Below, piece after piece: positions 9,210 to 18,891 of a stretch of DNA of 64,000 nucleotides. Origin of the DNA: Novosphingobium resinovorum (GTDB taxonomy: Bacteria > Pseudomonadota > Alphaproteobacteria > Sphingomonadales > Sphingomonadaceae); the NCBI RefSeq assembly GCF_001742225.1, contig NZ_CP017075.1:1488001-1552000 (forward strand), read 5' to 3'. Made by a program: the position numbers and the translations under genes. Under the pieces are notes generated by a model. It saw only the letters and a program-made list of their open reading frames with translations. It searched no databases and was not told where the DNA came from. The number at the start of each line of letters is the position of its first letter. The stretch's first letter is position 1.

Positions 9210-9286
9210 CGTCATTGCGAGCGTAGCGAAGCAATCCAGGGCGGCGCTCAACTGCCCTGGATTGCTTCGCTACGCTCGCAATGACG
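9210..9286. repeat. Perfect 33-bp inverted repeat between convergent genes
   Basis: Arms 9210-9242 and 9254-9286 are perfect reverse complements with an 11-bp loop. This is the complete form of the repeat seen at 1093-1168. It lies between the convergent btuD and the glycosidase gene and could act as a bidirectional transcription barrier. Confidence 0.92.
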
Positions 9287-9297
9287 AAACTTGGGGC

Positions 9298-11283
9298 CTA
9301 TCGCGCGAACGCCTTCACCTCCGCCAGACGGATTGCGCGGCCCTTCGCTGGCGTCATCGACACGCGCAACTTCCCGGTCTCGACCGCAGGCCACGTCACC
9401 CGCGTCACCCCGTTGGCAAGCGGCTTCACCGGCGCGCCGACCTGTTGCCAGCGGCCCTCGCGCCAGACCTCGACGCTGACCCTGCGCGGTGCAGCAAAAC
9501 GTGCAGCATCGGCGAAGAACGCCAGCTCGGCGCCGCCCAGCGAAACCGTCTTGCCGAAGTCCAGCGCATACCACTGCGGCTTGCCAGAGGCGTCCGAGTC
9601 CCAGCCATTCGGCAGTTCCGGGTAGAACCACGCGCGGCCATCGACCGCATCGTGCAGCTTCTCCGCATCGGTGCCGGACGAGGCGCTGGCCTTGGGGAAA
9701 CCGCTGCGCACGAGCTGCACCGCAAGGTTTTCCTCACGCACGATCGGCGCGTTGGCCTTGCGCGTAACGGGCACCTCGATCCGGCCGAGGTCGGCGCGGC
9801 GGGCGACTTCGACCCCGTCCACCATGACGGCGAGGCCCTTGCCATAGCGTGTGCCCTTCGCGTCCCATGTCACCGAGACTTCGTGCCCGTGGTACGGCAC
9901 CCGCTCGATGCGGAACCAGTCGAGGCCCTCCTGCAACGGATTGACCTCCAGCACATCGTCGCTGCGCGGGCGGATGCCGACGAGGCCGGTCAGGATCAGG
10001 TCGATGTAGCCCGAGTGGAAGTAGTGGTGGCTGCGGTCCAGCCCGACGATCGGCTTGCCGGTCTCCGGGTCGTAGTCTTCTTCCAGATCGAGCTTGTCGC
10101 CCTGATAATGCAGCGCCGTATACTGGCGCAGCATCGCCATCCAGTCGGCGCGGGAAATGGGACCGTGCGCCTCGTAATGGTCGAGCAGATTGGCCATCGC
10201 GGTCAGCACCTGCGTCGTCTGGTAGGGCCAGATCGGGCCGTTCCACTGGCACTCGGGGTCCGGGCCGAGGTAGCGGTACTGGCGCATGTAGTATTCGTAA
10301 GTCTTCTCGACGGTGCGCATCCCGGCCTTGCCCGCCAGCGATCCCGGATCGGTCAGGTGCGCCCATGCTGCAGCATATTTCGCATCGTCGGGGACGAGAT
10401 CGAACATCCACGGCAGGTAGCCAACGAGTTCGCGATTGCGGATCGGCTCCCAGTATTTGACGTGTTCGTTGGTAATCTGGTGGCGGTCGGTGAAATGCTG
10501 CAGCTTCGGGTTCCACAAGTCCGCCAGCACACGCGCCTTCAAGGCCTCGGCGCGGGCGGCATATTCCTTCGCCATCGCCGCGTCGCCCGCCATCTGCGCC
10601 ATGCGCGACAAGGCGCGGGCATTGGCGAACATGTAGGCGTTGACCGAAGGCCGGAACGCATCACCGCCCCTAAAGCCGTCCTTGCCGCCCGAGGCGTCGA
10701 TCGAGGACACCGTGTACTCGGTCGCGTCCAGCAGCGGCTCGACGAAATACAGGCCCTTGTCGAAGTCGAACTTCTCGTCCCACAGGCGGTAGACGTGGCG
10801 CATCGTCTTCAGGTGCGCGAGCAATGCCTCGCGGTCGCCGTCCACCAGGTAGCGGCCCCATACCGAGTCCGCCATGTGGTCGGTGAAGTGGCGGTCGTTG
10901 CCGCCCTCGTACATGAAGTTGATGTAGTCGTCGGTGAAGCGCCGGTCGTTCAGCCAGCGGCCTTCGGCGATGTGGAAGCCGCTCGCGTCGTTGAGGCTGG
11001 CGTAAGGTTCGCGCTGCCAGTCGACGTCGTCGGCGAACTCGGTGGTGATGTAGCCCTGCGTGCCCAGATCGCGCTGGTGCGCACGGAACAGGCCCCAGCG
11101 GTAGTAGTAGACCGCGTCGATCTTCGCGTCCGAGGATTCGAAGAAGGGAATCCGCCCCTCGTACCACGCCGCGTCATTGCCGTAGCGGGCCTCGGCGATG
11201 GCCTCATGGTCCATCGGCGGGCTGGCGGCAGCGGCAAGCAGCGCCATGAAGGGCAGCGCCGCGAGGGCCAGTTTCTTGTGCAC
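9298..11283 (-). CDS. Exported (alpha/alpha)6 glycosidase with discoidin-like C-terminus
   Basis: A 661-aa exported protein. GTG at 11283 is preferred because GGAAGG lies just upstream and the next residues (HKKLALAALPFMALLAAAA) form a signal peptide; the longer frame reads through a palindromic repeat. The body resembles the MGH1/GH63-like toroid glycosidases, with CQWNGPIWPYQTTQ and GLDRSHHYFHSGYIDL as characteristic aromatic-rich loops. The last 150 residues (from about HDAVDGRAWFYPELPNGWDS) look like an F5/8 C-type carbohydrate-binding domain. It sits at the 3' end of the arabinan cluster, downstream of the TonB receptor. Substrate is unknown; an arabinose-containing glycan is inferred from context. 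Confidence 0.8.
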   Translation of the reverse strand: MHKKLALAALPFMALLAAAASPPMDHEAIAEARYGNDAAWYEGRIPFFESSDAKIDAVYYYRWGLFRAHQRDLGTQGYITTEFADDVDWQREPYASLNDASGFHIAEGRWLNDRRFTDDYINFMYEGGNDRHFTDHMADSVWGRYLVDGDREALLAHLKTMRHVYRLWDEKFDFDKGLYFVEPLLDATEYTVSSIDASGGKDGFRGGDAFRPSVNAYMFANARALSRMAQMAGDAAMAKEYAARAEALKARVLADLWNPKLQHFTDRHQITNEHVKYWEPIRNRELVGYLPWMFDLVPDDAKYAAAWAHLTDPGSLAGKAGMRTVEKTYEYYMRQYRYLGPDPECQWNGPIWPYQTTQVLTAMANLLDHYEAHGPISRADWMAMLRQYTALHYQGDKLDLEEDYDPETGKPIVGLDRSHHYFHSGYIDLILTGLVGIRPRSDDVLEVNPLQEGLDWFRIERVPYHGHEVSVTWDAKGTRYGKGLAVMVDGVEVARRADLGRIEVPVTRKANAPIVREENLAVQLVRSGFPKASASSGTDAEKLHDAVDGRAWFYPELPNGWDSDASGKPQWYALDFGKTVSLGGAELAFFADAARFAAPRRVSVEVWREGRWQQVGAPVKPLANGVTRVTWPAVETGKLRVSMTPAKGRAIRLAEVKAFAR

Positions 11284-11316
11284 GTCAACGGTCCTTCCGT
11301 GAACGGCCCAAGCTGA

Positions 11317-11397
11317 GGGGGCTTCGACAAGCTCAGCCTGAGCGGGATTTAAAGACCTGTTCTCAAACCCGCTCAGGCTGAGCTTGTCGAAGCCCCC
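11317..11397. repeat. Perfect 30-bp inverted repeat
   Basis: Arms 11317-11346 and 11368-11397 (gggggcttcgacaagctcag and onward) are perfect reverse complements around a 21-bp loop. This lies in the leader of the glycosidase gene and resembles the common ttcgacaagctcagcctgag repeats of sphingomonad chromosomes. Confidence 0.93.
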
Positions 11398-11452
11398 GCC
11401 GACAGCACCGGTCCCGGAACCTGTCCGGGACGGCACGTTGAAGCAATCGGAA

Positions 11453-11556
11453 GGGCGGCCGGTCCGTATCGGGTGTTGGGAGAGGAAGGAACTCCGACCC
11501 GTCCCGGCCGCCCTGAGCGGGGCACGCTGCGAGGAATGGCGTTCCCGCAGCGTGCC
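11453..11556 (-). terminator. Paired hairpins downstream of the TonB receptor
   Basis: Just past the receptor stop, an 11-bp perfect stem (11521-11531 with 11546-11556) is followed by a 10-bp stem (11453-11462 with 11504-11513). There is no long U run, so they may slow or protect transcripts rather than act as a classical terminator. Confidence 0.5.
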
Positions 11557-11564
11557 TCGCCGTA

Positions 11565-14405
11565 TCAGTCGAACTTGAAGCGCACGCCCACCGCGAAAGT
11601 GCGGTCGATCAGCAGCGTGCTGGAGTTGAACTGCTGCGCGTTACCGACGTCGCCGAACTTGTAGTAGTTCTGCTGCTTCGCCTTGGTGAGGTTAACTGCG
11701 TCGAAGGTCACGCCGATATCGTCGTTGACGTTCCACGTCAGCTGCAGGTCGAGGCTCTTTTCAGGCGCGCGCCAGAAGCCGATCGGGTTCGCGAAGGAGC
11801 GGCCCTCGTTGCTCTGGAGGAAGCCCTTGCGCCAGATGTACGACAGGCGGGCACCGATCGGGCCGTTGTCGTAGGCCAGCGTCGCGTTGTACGACAGCTT
11901 CGACACGCCGAAGAACGCCGACTTGGTGGAGCCGGTGATCTCGCCCTGGGTGTTGACGACCGGGATCGTCTGCTCGGAGTCGAGGATCGTGGCGCTGCCG
12001 GTGAAGCCGAGGCCGTTGAGCGGGCCGGGCAGATAGGTCGGGAAGTAGGTCAGGCCCAGTTCCACGCCCTTCAGCACGCCGTCGGAGGCATTGACCGGAC
12101 GGGTGATGTTGAACGTCTCGGTGTAGGTCTCGTTACGCGGCAGGTAGTTGTCCGGGATGATCTCGCGGCCCGTGAGCGGCACGACCAGCCCGTTGATCTC
12201 GCGGCGGAAGGCCGTCGCGTAGATCGCGCTGTTGCGCTCGAAGTACCATTCGATCGCAAGGTCGAAGTTCTTCGAATGGGTCGCGGTCAGGTTGGCGTTG
12301 CCCGCGCTGCCGGTGCCGAAGCCGATGCGCGACAAGTCGCCCGTCAGCGTGACGTTGGGGTTGAGATCGCCGAAGGCCGGACGGCGCAGCGTCTCGCCGT
12401 AGTTGAAACGGATGCGCAGGTTGTCAGTGATGCCGTAGCGCGCGGTGAACGAGGGCAGCCACTTGGCCGAGCCGGTCGAAACCCCGGTGCGGGCGAAGCC
12501 GTTGCCGCGATCGAAGTATTCGTAGTCGGTATCGATCTGCACATAGCGCACACCGGCCTGCAGCTGCAGCGGGCGGCCGAACAGTTCGATCTCGCCGTCC
12601 GCCATGAGGTAGGCGGCGGTATTGATCTCGCCGATGCCGAAGACGTGGCCGAAGCTCAGCTGGTCGGACAGCAGCAGCCCCGGGTTGACCGCCCGGTACA
12701 GGGTGCGGACCGCATCCTTGTCCATGGTGCGCGGATCGGCGAGGACCCAGCTGGTCGGAATGTCGGCGCGGCCGTCGAAGAAGCCGCTGTTGGTGAACGG
12801 CGTACCCTGCCCGAACTGGTCGAGCGTCACGCCCGGCAGGCCGCCCGCGCCCTGGTCACGCACGTAGCTGTCGGCCTTGCGGTCGTCGTAGCGGAAGCCC
12901 GCCTTGATGCGGCGCAAGAAGCCTTCGTCCCACTCGTACTCGCCGTCGAGCATCACGGTCAGCGCGCTGCCCTTGTTCTTCGTGCCGCTGTCGAACAGGT
13001 TGCCCACGGTCCACGCCGAAGCGTCGGTCAGGACGCCCGGATTGCCGAAGCTGTACGAAGGCAGGCCGCCACCGGCGTTGAAGTCCACGTCGATGTCGAG
13101 CGGCGCGCGATCGGTACGGATGGCGAAGAACGAGGTCTCGTTCTTGCTGTCCTGATAGGCGACGTCGGCCGTGATCTTGCCGCGATCGGCCACGTCCCAC
13201 TTGGCGTTGAAGGCGTAGACATAGCTGTCGGTCTTGTTGGTCGAATAGTCGCCGCTGTTGAAGCCTGCGACCGCACCGGCCTGACGCGACTTGATGATGT
13301 TGGTGCCGTCATACAGCTCGAAGCTGTTGGCGACGTCAGCGGGCAGGTTGCCCCACCAGTCGACGAAGCTGAAGTTCAGGCTGTTGAAGGTCTTGCCCCG
13401 GAAGCCGGTGTAGAACACTTCGGCGGTGTAGACCGAGCGATCGTTCGGCGCCCACTGCAGCGCGGCGTTGACCGACGGGCGCGTGCGCTTGCCGTAGAGG
13501 TCGGAGGCGATCACCGCGTCGCGCGACAGGTAGTACGGCGTCTCGACACCGTTGATGTTCAGCGTCGAGCCGGGCGCGATCGGCAGGCCCGCGTCGAGTC
13601 CAGGCGTCCAGTTCTGGTTGCGGTCACCCGGGAAGATTCGCTCCAGCGGGGTCAGGCCGGAACCTGCAGGCGGGGTCTCGGTGGCGAACGGCACCATGGC
13701 GCCCGCCTGCAGGTTCTGGTTGCGATATTCGGCGCGGGTGTAGCTGGCGTTCACGAGGAAGCCGATCTCGCCGATGCCGGTGTCCCACTTGTCCGCCACG
13801 AGCAACGCGACGTTGGGGTTGGCCTTGTCGGCCAGCTCCGAATAGATGCCGCGCGCAAGGCCCGAGATGGTGAAGCCGTCGAAGTCGAGCGGACGGCGCG
13901 TCTGTACGTCGATCTGCCCGGCAAGGCCGGTCTCGATCTGGTCGGCCGAGCGGGTCTTGTAGACGTCGATCTTCTTGACGAGGTTGGCCGAGATGTCCTG
14001 CAGCGCGAACGAGGTGCCCGCCGCCGTGAAGATGTTGCGGCCGTTCAGCGTGGTCAGCGGATCGGTCAGGCCGCGGATGGTGATCGTCGCGGCTTCACCG
14101 CCGGCACGGTCGGTGACCTGAATGCCGGTGACGCGCTGCAGCGCCTCGACCACATTGTTGTCGGGCAGCTTGCCCACGTCCTCGGCGACGATCGAGTCGA
14201 CGATCTGGACATTGTCCTTGCGGCTGTTGATGGCACCGACGATGGACGCGCGCACGCCGGTGACGATGATGTCTTCGGCGCTGGCATCATCTGCAGCGGC
14301 CTGAGGCGCGGTGCCCTGCGGAGCAGCGTCCTGAGCCTGCGCGACGGAGGCGAAGCCGAGAGCGAGAACGGATGCGGTGCAAAATGCGAATGGCTTGAAC
14401 GCCAT
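11565..14405 (-). CDS. TonB-dependent receptor for an arabinan-derived glycan
   Basis: A 946-aa outer-membrane receptor. The ATG at 14405 follows a GGGAGGG ribosome site and begins a signal peptide ending around SVAQAQ. The plug domain starts near SAEDIIVTGVRASIVGAINSR, a form common in Caulobacter/sphingomonad sugar receptors, with LPDNNVVEALQRVTGIQV following. The C-terminus VGVRFKFD ends in an aromatic-rich strand suited to barrel assembly. The FadR-type site TAGTCGGACTA at 14468-14478 lies about 60 bp upstream, suggesting repression by the cluster regulator. Arabino-oligosaccharide is inferred as the substrate from neighbouring GH43 and GH51 genes. Confidence 0.9.
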   Translation of the reverse strand: MAFKPFAFCTASVLALGFASVAQAQDAAPQGTAPQAAADDASAEDIIVTGVRASIVGAINSRKDNVQIVDSIVAEDVGKLPDNNVVEALQRVTGIQVTDRAGGEAATITIRGLTDPLTTLNGRNIFTAAGTSFALQDISANLVKKIDVYKTRSADQIETGLAGQIDVQTRRPLDFDGFTISGLARGIYSELADKANPNVALLVADKWDTGIGEIGFLVNASYTRAEYRNQNLQAGAMVPFATETPPAGSGLTPLERIFPGDRNQNWTPGLDAGLPIAPGSTLNINGVETPYYLSRDAVIASDLYGKRTRPSVNAALQWAPNDRSVYTAEVFYTGFRGKTFNSLNFSFVDWWGNLPADVANSFELYDGTNIIKSRQAGAVAGFNSGDYSTNKTDSYVYAFNAKWDVADRGKITADVAYQDSKNETSFFAIRTDRAPLDIDVDFNAGGGLPSYSFGNPGVLTDASAWTVGNLFDSGTKNKGSALTVMLDGEYEWDEGFLRRIKAGFRYDDRKADSYVRDQGAGGLPGVTLDQFGQGTPFTNSGFFDGRADIPTSWVLADPRTMDKDAVRTLYRAVNPGLLLSDQLSFGHVFGIGEINTAAYLMADGEIELFGRPLQLQAGVRYVQIDTDYEYFDRGNGFARTGVSTGSAKWLPSFTARYGITDNLRIRFNYGETLRRPAFGDLNPNVTLTGDLSRIGFGTGSAGNANLTATHSKNFDLAIEWYFERNSAIYATAFRREINGLVVPLTGREIIPDNYLPRNETYTETFNITRPVNASDGVLKGVELGLTYFPTYLPGPLNGLGFTGSATILDSEQTIPVVNTQGEITGSTKSAFFGVSKLSYNATLAYDNGPIGARLSYIWRKGFLQSNEGRSFANPIGFWRAPEKSLDLQLTWNVNDDIGVTFDAVNLTKAKQQNYYKFGDVGNAQQFNSSTLLIDRTFAVGVRFKFD

Positions 14406-14463
14406 GATCAACCCTCCCAAGGGGGCTGGCCGATACCATGCCCCGAAACTGTGTGCCGCCTGA

Positions 14464-14483
14464 TTATTAGTCGGACTATTTAG
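14464..14483. promoter_or_regulatory. FadR/GntR-type operator upstream of the TonB receptor
   Basis: The core TAGTCGGACTA (14468-14478) fits the FadR-subfamily consensus TnGTnnnACnA exactly. A related exact site lies upstream of the sugar transporter (24913-24923) and a weaker one at the regulator's own promoter (22421-22438). Confidence 0.65.
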
Positions 14484-14608
14484 ACGCAAGAGGAAAATGC
14501 ATTGCTCCGACAAAAAGGATGCAGAGATGTGGCATATGGAGCGCACTTGTCGCTTTAGCGGGCGCATTCCCGGGCATCGACGTGCGATTAAATCAGACAA
14601 TTAAACGC

Positions 14609-14728
14609 CATCGTCCCGGAGTTGATCCGGGACCGCTGGCCGTGAACAGCCCACCTCCCAGCAGGGTGCTTCCGGGCCAGCGTCCTCCTAAAGACCGCCA
14701 CCGGTCCCGGATCAAGTCCGGGACGACG
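14609..14728. repeat. Third copy of the 31-bp-arm palindromic element
   Basis: About 120 bp long with near-identical arms (14609-14639 and 14698-14728) to the copies at 3654 and 5746. The centre differs in sequence from the other copies apart from the first 20 bp, which match the cobN copy. Confidence 0.9.
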
Positions 14729-14734
14729 GCAGGC

Positions 14735-16159
14735 TCAATCCGCCAGCCAAGCCACGCTGGCGTCATAGGCGTCGGCCAGCACCACCCGGTCCCCGGCATG
14801 GGCGAGCGCCCTGCCCTCGAACGCGGACGAGGCGAAGCGCACGGTGCCGCTCGCCGGGCCGACCTCGCGGCGGAAACGGGCCGCCTCGGTCGCAGAGAGC
14901 GGCACGAGAGATACCGAGCCGTCGCCCCCGGCGACAAGGCAATGGTCCGGCTTGAGGATCGGCACCAGTTGCACGGTGCCCTCGCCCGCCTCGACCGAGC
15001 GGAACTGCGTCTGCGGCAACGAGGCATCGCTCACCGAAAGGCGCGCGCCCTCGGCAGCCAGCCGCACGGTGCGGCGCACGGCGGGGATGAAGCGCTCCGG
15101 CAGCGCACCATTGCCCACCGGCACGCCGAAATCCGGATTGCCGTTGCCGTCGAAATAGAGGCGCTGAATGCGGGTGTGACGATCGGGGTTGAACAGTGGG
15201 TCGCCCTCGATCTTCTCGTAGTCGCGGCCGTGGTAGACGAGGATGTCGCGGCCCTGCTCGTCCGTGGTGAAGCTGTTGTGGCCGGGGCCGTAGACAGAGG
15301 TTTCACGGCAGGTGACGAAGACCGGCTCCGGCGACTTGGTCCAGGCGCGCGGGTCCATCAGGTTGTCGGTCTCGCCGATCGACAGCAGCCCCAGGCAATA
15401 GCGCGCATCGGTGGCACTGGCCGAATAGCTCATGAACAGGCGGCCGTTCTTGACGATGACGGCCGGTGCCTCGGCGACCTTGTAGCCGCGCACTTCCCAG
15501 TCGAGCGTCGGCACCGTCAGGCGCGCTGCGGGCGCGGACAGGGTCAGCGCGTCCTTCATCGGCGCGATGTAGAGGTTGGAATTGGTCTCGATCCCCGGCT
15601 CGCGCTGCGCCCACGCGAAGTAGCGCACGCCCCGGTGGACGAAGCTGGTGGAATCGAGGTTGAAGCTGTCCCACGGCGCCTTGAATTCGCCCAGCACCGA
15701 CCAGCCCCCGGTCATCGGGTCCGGCCCGTCGCAGACCACTGCATACGTGCGGATGCGGAACACGTCCTCGCCGCCGCCGCTGGGGCCGGCAGCGAAGTAC
15801 ATCACCCACTTGCCGGCGATCAGGTGCAGTTCGGGCGCCCACAGGAAGCCCGACATCGGCCCGCTCGATTCGTGGTGCCACAACACCCGCTCCTCGGCAT
15901 CGGTGAGCCCGGCGAGGGTCTTCGAACGGCGCAGCACGAGGCGGTCGTACTCGGGCACAGAGCCGGTCATGTAGTACCAGCCGTCCTCGTGCAGGAACAC
16001 CTGTGCGTCGGCCCGGCGCTTCACCAGCGGGTTGATCGCACCGGGGACATCAGGGGTCTGCGAGGTGCCGATCACGCTCTTGCCCGGCGCGGTGCAAGCG
16101 ATCGGAAGCAGCGATGCAGCAGTGGCGAAGTTGCGACGCGACAGGGGGAAGTTCATCAT
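14735..16159 (-). CDS. GH43-family glycoside hydrolase, likely lipoprotein
   Basis: A 474-aa protein with an N-terminal twin-arginine-like segment (SRRNFATAASLLPIAC) containing a possible lipobox cysteine. A five-bladed beta-propeller follows with GH43-like catalytic positions: Asp in RRADAQVFLHEDGWYYMTG, Asp in FNLDSTSFVHRG and Glu in VAEAPAVIVKNGRLFMSYS. The C-terminal 120 residues (from VRRTVRLAAEGARLSV) resemble an AbfB-type beta-trefoil that binds arabinose side chains. This suggests an exo-acting arabinofuranosidase or arabinanase. ATG at 16156 is an alternative start. Confidence 0.87.
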   Translation of the reverse strand: MMNFPLSRRNFATAASLLPIACTAPGKSVIGTSQTPDVPGAINPLVKRRADAQVFLHEDGWYYMTGSVPEYDRLVLRRSKTLAGLTDAEERVLWHHESSGPMSGFLWAPELHLIAGKWVMYFAAGPSGGGEDVFRIRTYAVVCDGPDPMTGGWSVLGEFKAPWDSFNLDSTSFVHRGVRYFAWAQREPGIETNSNLYIAPMKDALTLSAPAARLTVPTLDWEVRGYKVAEAPAVIVKNGRLFMSYSASATDARYCLGLLSIGETDNLMDPRAWTKSPEPVFVTCRETSVYGPGHNSFTTDEQGRDILVYHGRDYEKIEGDPLFNPDRHTRIQRLYFDGNGNPDFGVPVGNGALPERFIPAVRRTVRLAAEGARLSVSDASLPQTQFRSVEAGEGTVQLVPILKPDHCLVAGGDGSVSLVPLSATEAARFRREVGPASGTVRFASSAFEGRALAHAGDRVVLADAYDASVAWLAD

Positions 16160-16229
16160 GGCCTCTCCGGCGGTTCTGGTACGTTATGGTCGTGTTAGGT
16201 GCCGTTAGGCCCCCGTTGGGTGCCACCTT

Positions 16230-16273
16230 GAAAAAGGACGCCCCGGCCTTGGTTCAGGGCCGAAACCGGGGCG
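16230..16273 (-). terminator. Rho-independent terminator after the arabinanase gene
   Basis: On the minus strand the stem CGCCCCGG/CCGGGGCG (16266-16273 with 16239-16246) is followed by TCCTTTTTC. It lies just past the GH43 stop at 16289 and should end the minus-strand operon that begins at the semialdehyde dehydrogenase gene. Confidence 0.8.
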
Positions 16274-16288
16274 CCGTCAGGTGGGTGT

Positions 16289-17293
16289 TCAGTACTCGGC
16301 GACGGGCCAGCCGTCCGCGTCCCACCGCAGCGGCGCGATGCGCAGCGTGGGGCGGCCGTCGGCTTCCTTGTCGTAGGCGTGGTAGACGAGGTAGGTCGTG
16401 CCGTCCTTGTTAGTGAAGGCTCCGGCATGGCCGGGCCCGCGGAAACGCTGCTTTTCCTTCAGGTCGGAGCGCAGCAGGATGGTCCCCTCGCCCTCCATCA
16501 TCGAACTGCCGTCACGGCCGAGATAAGGGCCGGTGATCTTTTTCGAGCGACCGACGACGGTGTAATACGTCGAGTTCACGCCCTTGCAGCAATAGTCGTA
16601 GGACGCGATCAGGAAGTACCAGCCGCCGTGCGGAATGATGAACGGCGCCTCTACCGGCGCCGCCGCTCCCGCAGGCGCGCGGCGGCGGGCGATGGAGTAC
16701 GGTTCGGTGCCGGGCACGACCTTGCCGGTCTTCGCATCGAGCGGGAACAGCTTGAGACCGCTCCAGAAACTACCGAGCGACAGCCACTGGCGCCCCTGCG
16801 CATCGACGACGAAGTTGGGATCGATGGCGTTGAAGTCATCGTCCTTCGTGGACATGACGACGAGGCCATGATCCTGCCATTTCGCCTTCGGCCCCAGCGT
16901 CTTGCTGGTCGCGAGACCGATCGCCGAACGGTTGGAGCCGAAGGTCGAGACCGAATAGTACAGTCGGTATTCGCCGTTCACATACGAAATATCCGGCGCC
17001 CAGATACCTTCGGTTCCGGGAACAGCATCTTTCGCCCACGCCGGTATTTCGGAGAACACCGAACCGGCATCCTTCCACACCTTCAGGTCGGTCGAGGTCT
17101 TGATGCCGATATACTTGCCCACGGTGCTGAACACGTAATACGTGTCCCCCTCGCGGATGATGACCGGATCATGCACGACAAGGTCGCCGGAAAGCTGCGA
17201 ATTCAGCGTCCCGGCACCCTTCTCGCCGACCTGCTGGGCGCTCGCGGAACTGGCAAGAGCCAGCGCCGCGAGACCGAGGAAGGCCGCCTTCAT
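16289..17293 (-). CDS. GH43 endo-alpha-1,5-L-arabinanase
   Basis: A 334-aa secreted GH43 enzyme. The signal peptide is MKAAFLGLAALALASSASAQ. Catalytic positions are consistent with arabinanases: Asp in VVHDPVIIREGDTYYVFST, Asp in FNAIDPNFVVD and Glu in PVEAPFIIPHGGWYFL, plus CCKGVNSTYYTVVGRSKK, which is typical of ArbA/AbnA-type endo-arabinanases. Start ATG at 17293 overlaps the arabinofuranosidase stop (TGATG), so translation is coupled; an upstream GTG is possible. Cleaves internal alpha-1,5 linkages of arabinan. Confidence 0.9.
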   Translation of the reverse strand: MKAAFLGLAALALASSASAQQVGEKGAGTLNSQLSGDLVVHDPVIIREGDTYYVFSTVGKYIGIKTSTDLKVWKDAGSVFSEIPAWAKDAVPGTEGIWAPDISYVNGEYRLYYSVSTFGSNRSAIGLATSKTLGPKAKWQDHGLVVMSTKDDDFNAIDPNFVVDAQGRQWLSLGSFWSGLKLFPLDAKTGKVVPGTEPYSIARRRAPAGAAAPVEAPFIIPHGGWYFLIASYDYCCKGVNSTYYTVVGRSKKITGPYLGRDGSSMMEGEGTILLRSDLKEKQRFRGPGHAGAFTNKDGTTYLVYHAYDKEADGRPTLRIAPLRWDADGWPVAEY

Positions 17294-18870
17294 CACTGCA
17301 GTTCCAGCACCACCACCGACTTCGCCGGCAGCGTCACGACCATCTGGCCGCCCTGCACGCTCGCCCCGGTGAAGGCGGCGGGCTTGACGACGTCAGGCGC
17401 GTCGAAGGTGTTGTGCGAATTGATCGCCGAGCCCGTCAGAATACGGCCGGAAACCGCCGTTGCGCTAACGCCGTCGAGCTTGATCGTCACCGTGTTCGAC
17501 TGGTTCGGATCGAGGTTCGACAGCGCGACATGCACCTTGCCGTCCTTCGCCTTCACCGCCGAGCCGCTGACCGCAGGCATGGTGAATTCGTCCTTGGAAT
17601 ACCACGGCGACTTGATCTCGAGCGGCAGCACGGTGGCGTCCTGCCAGGGCTTGTACATCTCGAAGACGTGGTAGGTGGGGGTCAGCACCATCTTGCTGCC
17701 CTGCGTGAAGATCATCGCCTGGAGCACGTTCACCATCTGCGCGATGGCGGTCATGCGCACACGGTCGGCGTGCTTCGCAAAGATGTCGAGGTGCACAGAG
17801 GCGATCAGCGCATCACGCAAGGTGTTCTGCTGCCTCAGGAATCCGGGGTGCGTCCCCTCGTCCTGCGCATACCACGAACCCCACTCGTCAACCGCGAGGA
17901 AGATGCGCTTCTCGGGATCGTACTTGTCCATGATCGCCGAGTGCTTGGTGATCAGTTCGTCCATGTGCCGCGCGCCGTTCAGCGCATCGGCCCAGCCGTA
18001 CTCGTCGAAGTTCACTGCAGGCGCACGCGGCGGCCAGCCACCGGCGGGGTGGACGTAATAGTGCAGCGAGACGCCGTCGAGCTGGTTCGCCGCGACGCGC
18101 ATCATCGTCTCGGTCCAGTTGTAGTCGTCGACGTTGGCGCCGGCCGCGACCTTCAGGATCTTGGTCCCGGCGGGCGGCTTGATGAAGGTGGCATAGCGGC
18201 GCGTCTCGTCCGCCGCGAACTCGGGGCGCATGTTGCCGCCGCAGCCCCACAGCTCGTTTCCGACGCCGAAGTACTTGACCTTCCACGGTTCCTTGTGGCC
18301 GTTCTTGGCGCGCTCATCCGCCAGCGAACCGGCGGGCGAGGTCATGTATTCGACCCATTCGGCCATTTCGCGCGGAGTGCCGTTGCCGACGTTGCCCGCG
18401 ACATAGGCCTCGGCGCCGACCTGTCGGATCAGCTCGAAGAACTCGTGCGTGCCGACCGCGTTTGGCTCGGTCACGCCGCCCCAGTGGGTGTTGATCTTGA
18501 CCGGGCGCTTGGCCTGTGGGCCGATGCCTTCACGCCAGTTGTATTCGTCGGCGAAGCAGCCGCCGGGCCAGCGGATCACCGGAACCGACAAGTCCTTCAG
18601 CGCCTTGACGACGTCGTTGCGGAAGCCGTTGGTATTGGGGATCTTGCTGCCTTTGCCGACCCACAGGCCGCCATAGATGCCCTCGCCCAGATGCTCGGCG
18701 AACTGGGTGAAGACGTCCTTGTTGTAGACCGGGCCGGGCTTGCCGCCCTCGATCGTGGCGGTGGTGGGCTGGCCACCCGTATCGGCCGAAGCCGTCTGGC
18801 TCAGGGGCGCGGAAAGCACCGTCGCTGCCATCAGCATGGCGAGCGACGTGCGGCGGAAGAACTTAGTCAT
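17293..18870 (-). CDS. GH51 alpha-L-arabinofuranosidase
   Basis: A 525-aa enzyme with signal peptide (FRRTSLAMLMAATVLSAPLS), so probably periplasmic, releasing terminal arabinofuranose from arabino-oligosaccharides. The acid/base Glu is in GVGNELWGCGG near residue 205, and the nucleophile Glu is in FLAVDEWGSWY near residue 330. FAEHLGEGIYGGLW and VIRWPGGCFADEYNWREG are strongly characteristic of GH51. The start follows GGGAGGGG. Part of the minus-strand operon. Confidence 0.93.
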   Translation of the reverse strand: MTKFFRRTSLAMLMAATVLSAPLSQTASADTGGQPTTATIEGGKPGPVYNKDVFTQFAEHLGEGIYGGLWVGKGSKIPNTNGFRNDVVKALKDLSVPVIRWPGGCFADEYNWREGIGPQAKRPVKINTHWGGVTEPNAVGTHEFFELIRQVGAEAYVAGNVGNGTPREMAEWVEYMTSPAGSLADERAKNGHKEPWKVKYFGVGNELWGCGGNMRPEFAADETRRYATFIKPPAGTKILKVAAGANVDDYNWTETMMRVAANQLDGVSLHYYVHPAGGWPPRAPAVNFDEYGWADALNGARHMDELITKHSAIMDKYDPEKRIFLAVDEWGSWYAQDEGTHPGFLRQQNTLRDALIASVHLDIFAKHADRVRMTAIAQMVNVLQAMIFTQGSKMVLTPTYHVFEMYKPWQDATVLPLEIKSPWYSKDEFTMPAVSGSAVKAKDGKVHVALSNLDPNQSNTVTIKLDGVSATAVSGRILTGSAINSHNTFDAPDVVKPAAFTGASVQGGQMVVTLPAKSVVVLELQ

Positions 18871-18891
18871 TTCAGTCCCCTCCCTAGGGAA

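Noticed and set aside
9262..11316. 684-codon open frame on the plus strand
   Set aside because: It is antisense to the glycosidase, begins in a repeat and reads as Arg/His/Val-rich low-information sequence, as expected for the shadow of a GC-rich gene.
12276..14483. 735-codon open frame antisense to the TonB receptor
   Set aside because: No domain or signal peptide; the receptor on the other strand explains the open frame through third-position GC.
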